From contig JAUXWU010000186.1 of NCBI GenBank assembly GCA_030680085.1, forward strand, positions 1 through 32,362: DNA of 32,362 bases, in the 5' to 3' direction. Below, one piece after another: positions 28,696 to 32,362 of this stretch; positions within the stretch are counted from its first letter, which is position 1, and each line of letters starts with the position of its first letter. The notes beneath the pieces are model-generated. The model was not told the origin of the DNA. It saw only the letters and a program-made list of their open reading frames with translations, and ran no database searches. The stretch comes from Rhodocyclaceae bacterium. Lineage in GTDB: Bacteria > Pseudomonadota > Gammaproteobacteria > Burkholderiales > Rhodocyclaceae. Made by a program: the position numbers and the translations under genes.

Positions 28696-29625
28696 TCATC
28701 CTTCCCGCAAGGCCGCGCCGAGTGCGAGCCAGGCATCTGCCTGTGCGGCGGTTTCTTTCAGCCGGGGCGTTGCCGTGAAATCCATCACATCGGCCAGATT
28801 GGCAGCCGCCACCGGCAGTGACAGATTGCCACCCAGATACTCGATGAACGCCTCGCCACCCGGCAGCGGGCCGACCAGGATGCGGTTCAGCGGAATTGCG
28901 CTGAAATTGCGGTCGAAGCTGTCGAGCGAACGCTGAATGTCGAGCAGCACGCGCTCATGCAGCGCAGCGGCATTGGCGCCGGAGAGTTCCGGGCCGCTGA
29001 CATCGATGTGGCGCGTCATGTAAAGCTCGCCCTGATAGCTGACGGTGAGCAATCCGCCCTTGTCGTTGAAGGCTACCAGCGCCAGAGCACGATTCGGTTC
29101 CTCGAACAGGGCGGCCAGGTTGCGTTGCGCCAGTTCGGGAATGTCGATGGCTGCCAGGGGTGCCTTGGCATCCTGAAACAGCTCCACGCGCGGGCGCAAC
29201 ACGGCATGACTGGCCGCCACCACCCACAACTGGGGTGTGCGACTGCCCTGCACGGGAATGTGCAACACGTCGATAGTGGCTTGATCGACGGGGAAGTCCA
29301 CCATTTCCTTGATGCGCCAGCGCAGTGTTTCGCACACTTCCTGGTGCGGTGCATCCGCGGGCAGGCTGCCCGGCGCTTCGACCTGCAACAACTGGTACTG
29401 GCCGTGCCACAGCAGCGTGGTGCAGCGGTGGCGGGCCAGGCGCTTGGCGCTTTTCAGGCGCTTCAGGGCATCGAGCTCACTGCCTTCGCGGGCGAAGCTA
29501 TCGCAGGCGCGCACGCGAGGTTTGGCATCGCGCGTGCGCGAAACGTCCGCGACGGTAATCCGGCCAGCGCCAAACACGATCGCCGACCAGCCCCCGCCCA
29601 CCGCCTTTTCTTTCCGGAAAGTCAT
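28696..29625 (-). CDS. mshI: MshI (PilM-like) pilus biogenesis protein
   Basis: PilM/MshI-like architecture, LRWRIKEMVDFPVDQATIDVLHIP, DIQRSLDSFDRNFSAIPLNRILVGP. Confidence 0.82.
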   Translation of the reverse strand: MTFRKEKAVGGGWSAIVFGAGRITVADVSRTRDAKPRVRACDSFAREGSELDALKRLKSAKRLARHRCTTLLWHGQYQLLQVEAPGSLPADAPHQEVCETLRWRIKEMVDFPVDQATIDVLHIPVQGSRTPQLWVVAASHAVLRPRVELFQDAKAPLAAIDIPELAQRNLAALFEEPNRALALVAFNDKGGLLTVSYQGELYMTRHIDVSGPELSGANAAALHERVLLDIQRSLDSFDRNFSAIPLNRILVGPLPGGEAFIEYLGGNLSLPVAAANLADVMDFTATPRLKETAAQADAWLALGAALREG

Positions 29626-29724
29626 ATCCGAACCTGAGATACCGTGTGTCCGGAGTGTATTGCCTCATTCCACGGCGAAATGCTTGAAAAGACGTGCGAA
29701 ACCCCGCCAAATAAGGCGGTGCGC

Positions 29725-31716
29725 TTACCTGAAGCCGATGATCGGCTGGTCGACCGCGAGACTCTCGCCCGCGCGAGCCAGCAGCTCATCTACGATGCAA
29801 TCACGCTCGGCCTTGAGCACATTTTCCATTTTCATTGCCTCGATCTTGGCCAGCACCTCACCCGCCTTGACTTCCTGGCCGGGTGCCACGGCGATCTGCG
29901 TCAGCAGTCCGGGCATCGGCGAGAGCAGGAACTTCGACGTGTCGGGAGGCGCCTTGTGCGGCATCAGCGATTGCAGATGGGCGGCACGCGCCGTCATCAC
30001 CCGCAGGTCGGCCTGCGTGCCCCAGTGGAACAAGCGATATTTGAGGCCGCGCCGCTCGACCTGCATGCGGAAATGTTCACCATTCAAGGTGCCCTGATAG
30101 AGTGCCTGACCAAACTGCCAGTCGGTGCGGATTGCATGGGTTTCGCCGCCGAGGCGGATGTCCCAGCCGCCGGGCGCGGGCTGCACCGTCACCGCGTGGT
30201 CGGCGCCATCTTCAAGGCGCACGACAAAATCCGCGCCCGGCTTGTATTCATGCCCCGGCATCTGGCCGCTGATCAAGGCATTCCGCGCCAGATATTGACG
30301 ATGCATGGCGGCGGCGACGCTGATCAGCATGGCCGGAGCGTCGTGCGGCACGGCGGCGGCATTGAAACCGCGCGGGTACTCCGCGGCGATCAGTCCAGTG
30401 TTGAAGTTGCCCGACACAAAGCGCGGATTTTGCAGCAGCGCCGCCTGGAAGGCGATGTTGCTGGCCACGCCGCGGATGACGAAAGCGTTCAGCGCGTCAC
30501 GCATGCGGGCAATGGCCGCATCGCGCGTGGCGCCATGCACGATCAGCTTGGCGATCAGCGAATCGTAATGCATGGAAATTTCGCCGCCTTCATAGACGCC
30601 GGTATCGACGCGCACCTGCCCCGGCACTTCGGTCGGCGGCGCAAACCGGACCAGTCGGCCGGTGGACGGCAGGAAACCGCAGAACGGGTCTTCGGCGTTG
30701 ATCCGGCACTCCATCGCCCAGCCGTCGAGCTTGATGTCGGCCTGCGTAAAGGGCAGTTTTTCACCGGCGGCGACACGAATCATCAGTTCCACCAGATCGA
30801 GGCCGGTGATGAATTCGGTCACCGGGTGCTCGACCTGCAGGCGCGTGTTCATTTCAAGGAAGTAGAAGCGCTTGTCCTTGCCGACGACGAATTCGACCGT
30901 GCCGGCCGACTGATAATTGACTGCCTTGGCCAGCGCCACGGCCTGCTCGCCCATGGCGCGGCGCGTTGCCGGGTCGATAAAGGGCGAGGGCGCTTCCTCG
31001 ATGACCTTCTGGTGGCGGCGCTGCAGCGAACACTCGCGTTCGTGCAGATAGACGCAGTTGCCGTGCGCATCGCCGATCAACTGGATTTCAATGTGGCGCG
31101 GCTCCTCGACAAACTTCTCGATGAAGACGCGGTCGTCGCCAAAGGCATTTTTCGCCTCGGCCTTGCACGAGGCAAAGCCCTCAAACGCCTCGTTGTCGTT
31201 GTAAGCGACGCGCAGGCCCTTGCCGCCGCCGCCGGCCGATGCCTTGATCATCACCGGGTAGCCGATGTCTCTGGCGATTTGCACGGCCTGCTCGGGCGTG
31301 TCGATGGCTTCGTTGAAACCGGGAATGACGTTGACCTTCGCTTGGGTCGCCAGCTTTTTCGAGGCGATCTTGTCGCCCATCGCCGCCACGGAATAATGTT
31401 TCGGGCCGATGAAAATGATGCCGGACTCTTCCAGCCGGCGCGAGAACTCCTCGTTCTCGGAAAGAAAGCCGTAGCCTGGATGTACCGCCTCGGCACCGGT
31501 CTGCTGGCAGGCGGCGATGATTTTATCCATCGCCAGATAGGACTCTTTGGAGGGCGCCGGGCCAATGCAGACGGACTCATCGGCCATTTCCACATGCAGG
31601 GCGTCGCGGTCGGCCTCGGAATACACGGCGACCGTCGCAATGCCCATCTTGCGGGCGGTCTTGATGACGCGGCAGGCGATTTCCCCCCGGTTGGCAATCA
31701 GTATTTTCTTGAACAT
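29725..31716 (-). CDS. pccA: Acetyl/propionyl-CoA carboxylase alpha subunit (biotin carboxylase plus BCCP)
   Basis: MFKKILIANRGEIACRVIKTARKMGI, biotin carboxylase ATP-grasp motifs, C-terminal EAMKMENVLKAE biotinylation motif. Confidence 0.95.
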   Translation of the reverse strand: MFKKILIANRGEIACRVIKTARKMGIATVAVYSEADRDALHVEMADESVCIGPAPSKESYLAMDKIIAACQQTGAEAVHPGYGFLSENEEFSRRLEESGIIFIGPKHYSVAAMGDKIASKKLATQAKVNVIPGFNEAIDTPEQAVQIARDIGYPVMIKASAGGGGKGLRVAYNDNEAFEGFASCKAEAKNAFGDDRVFIEKFVEEPRHIEIQLIGDAHGNCVYLHERECSLQRRHQKVIEEAPSPFIDPATRRAMGEQAVALAKAVNYQSAGTVEFVVGKDKRFYFLEMNTRLQVEHPVTEFITGLDLVELMIRVAAGEKLPFTQADIKLDGWAMECRINAEDPFCGFLPSTGRLVRFAPPTEVPGQVRVDTGVYEGGEISMHYDSLIAKLIVHGATRDAAIARMRDALNAFVIRGVASNIAFQAALLQNPRFVSGNFNTGLIAAEYPRGFNAAAVPHDAPAMLISVAAAMHRQYLARNALISGQMPGHEYKPGADFVVRLEDGADHAVTVQPAPGGWDIRLGGETHAIRTDWQFGQALYQGTLNGEHFRMQVERRGLKYRLFHWGTQADLRVMTARAAHLQSLMPHKAPPDTSKFLLSPMPGLLTQIAVAPGQEVKAGEVLAKIEAMKMENVLKAERDCIVDELLARAGESLAVDQPIIGFR

Positions 31717-31726
31717 ATCTCGATCC

Positions 31727-32362
31727 TCAGAGCGGAATGTTGCCGTGCTTGCGCCACGGGTTTTCGATTTTCTTGTTGCGCAACATGACCAGCGAGCGGC
31801 AGATGCGCTTGCGAGTTTCATGGGGCTGGATGACGTCGTCGATGAAGCCGCGCGCGCCGGCGACGAAGGGGTTGGCGAACTTGGCCTTGTATTCGGCTTC
31901 GCGCGCCGCGACCTTTTCCGGGTCGCCTTTCTCTTCGCGGAAGATGATCTCGACCGCGCCCTTCGGACCCATCACCGCAATCTCGGCGGAGGGCCAGGCG
32001 AAATTGACGTCGCCGCGCAGGTGCTTGGAGGCCATCACGTCGTAGGCGCCGCCGTAGGCCTTGCGCGTGATCAGCGTCACCTTGGGCACGGTGCATTCGG
32101 CGTAGGCGTAGAGCAGCTTGGCGCCGTGCTTGATGATGCCGTTGTATTCCTGCGCGGTGCCCGGCATGAAGCCCGGCACATCGACAAAGGTGACAATCGG
32201 AATGCCGAAGGCATCGCAGAAACGCACGAAACGCGCCGCCTTGATCGCCGACGTGATGTCGAGGCAGCCGGCCAGCACCAGCGGCTGGGTGGCGACGATG
32301 CCGATCGCCTGGCCCTCCATTCGCGCGAAGCCGATGACGATGGTCCTGGCGTGATCCGGTTG
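31727..32362 (-). CDS. pccB: Propionyl-CoA carboxylase beta subunit, C-terminal part (5' end outside window)
   Basis: [54 protein letters not shown] carboxyltransferase motifs. Confidence 0.95.
   Translation of the reverse strand, partial: QPDHARTIVIGFARMEGQAIGIVATQPLVLAGCLDITSAIKAARFVRFCDAFGIPIVTFVDVPGFMPGTAQEYNGIIKHGAKLLYAYAECTVPKVTLITRKAYGGAYDVMASKHLRGDVNFAWPSAEIAVMGPKGAVEIIFREEKGDPEKVAAREAEYKAKFANPFVAGARGFIDDVIQPHETRKRICRSLVMLRNKKIENPWRKHGNIPL

Noticed and set aside
29644-31788. 714-aa + strand ORF opposite pccA
   Set aside because: Shadow ORF in high-GC coding DNA; the minus strand encodes a clear biotin carboxylase.

Overview
GC-rich chromosomal window, probably betaproteobacterial from gene content and order (inferred without a database search). 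Left half is mostly housekeeping: prepilin peptidase (partial), FmdB zinc ribbon, DUF502 protein interrupted by an in-frame TAA, aspS, a secreted RNase Sa/T1-like plus barstar pair, nudB, a CWC Cys-rich protein, an unusual TPP-enzyme / glycosyltransferase-like / PaaK-like three-gene operon, argB, slmA, hemB, engB, cytochrome c4, bioC, bioB and comF. Right end carries an MSHA-type pilus operon fragment (mshI, pilN-like, mshJ, mshK, mshL, mshM, mshN) and pccA/pccB. Between comF and mshN lies a type I restriction-modification locus (about 16.3-22.95 kb) that looks riddled with internal deletions. hsdM appears to lack its start and AdoMet motif I, has a TGA at a Trp position, and is fused in frame to the C-terminal nuclease domain of a DUF1016/YhcG protein. 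hsdS has a G-run frameshift and lost most of TRD2. hsdR lost the helicase motifs through at least two deletions. An apparently intact two-gene module (a 318-aa unknown protein plus a PIN-domain protein) sits inside this relic. A second notable signal is a dispersed 25-bp repeat, CGCCGTCTCGCCAGCGCCGACTTTC, present in five copies in or between unrelated genes, in both orientations and several reading frames. Two further palindromic repeats are inserted in frame in hsdM (encoding [13 protein letters not shown]) and in comF. All family assignments come from recognising conserved motifs by eye; no searches were run.
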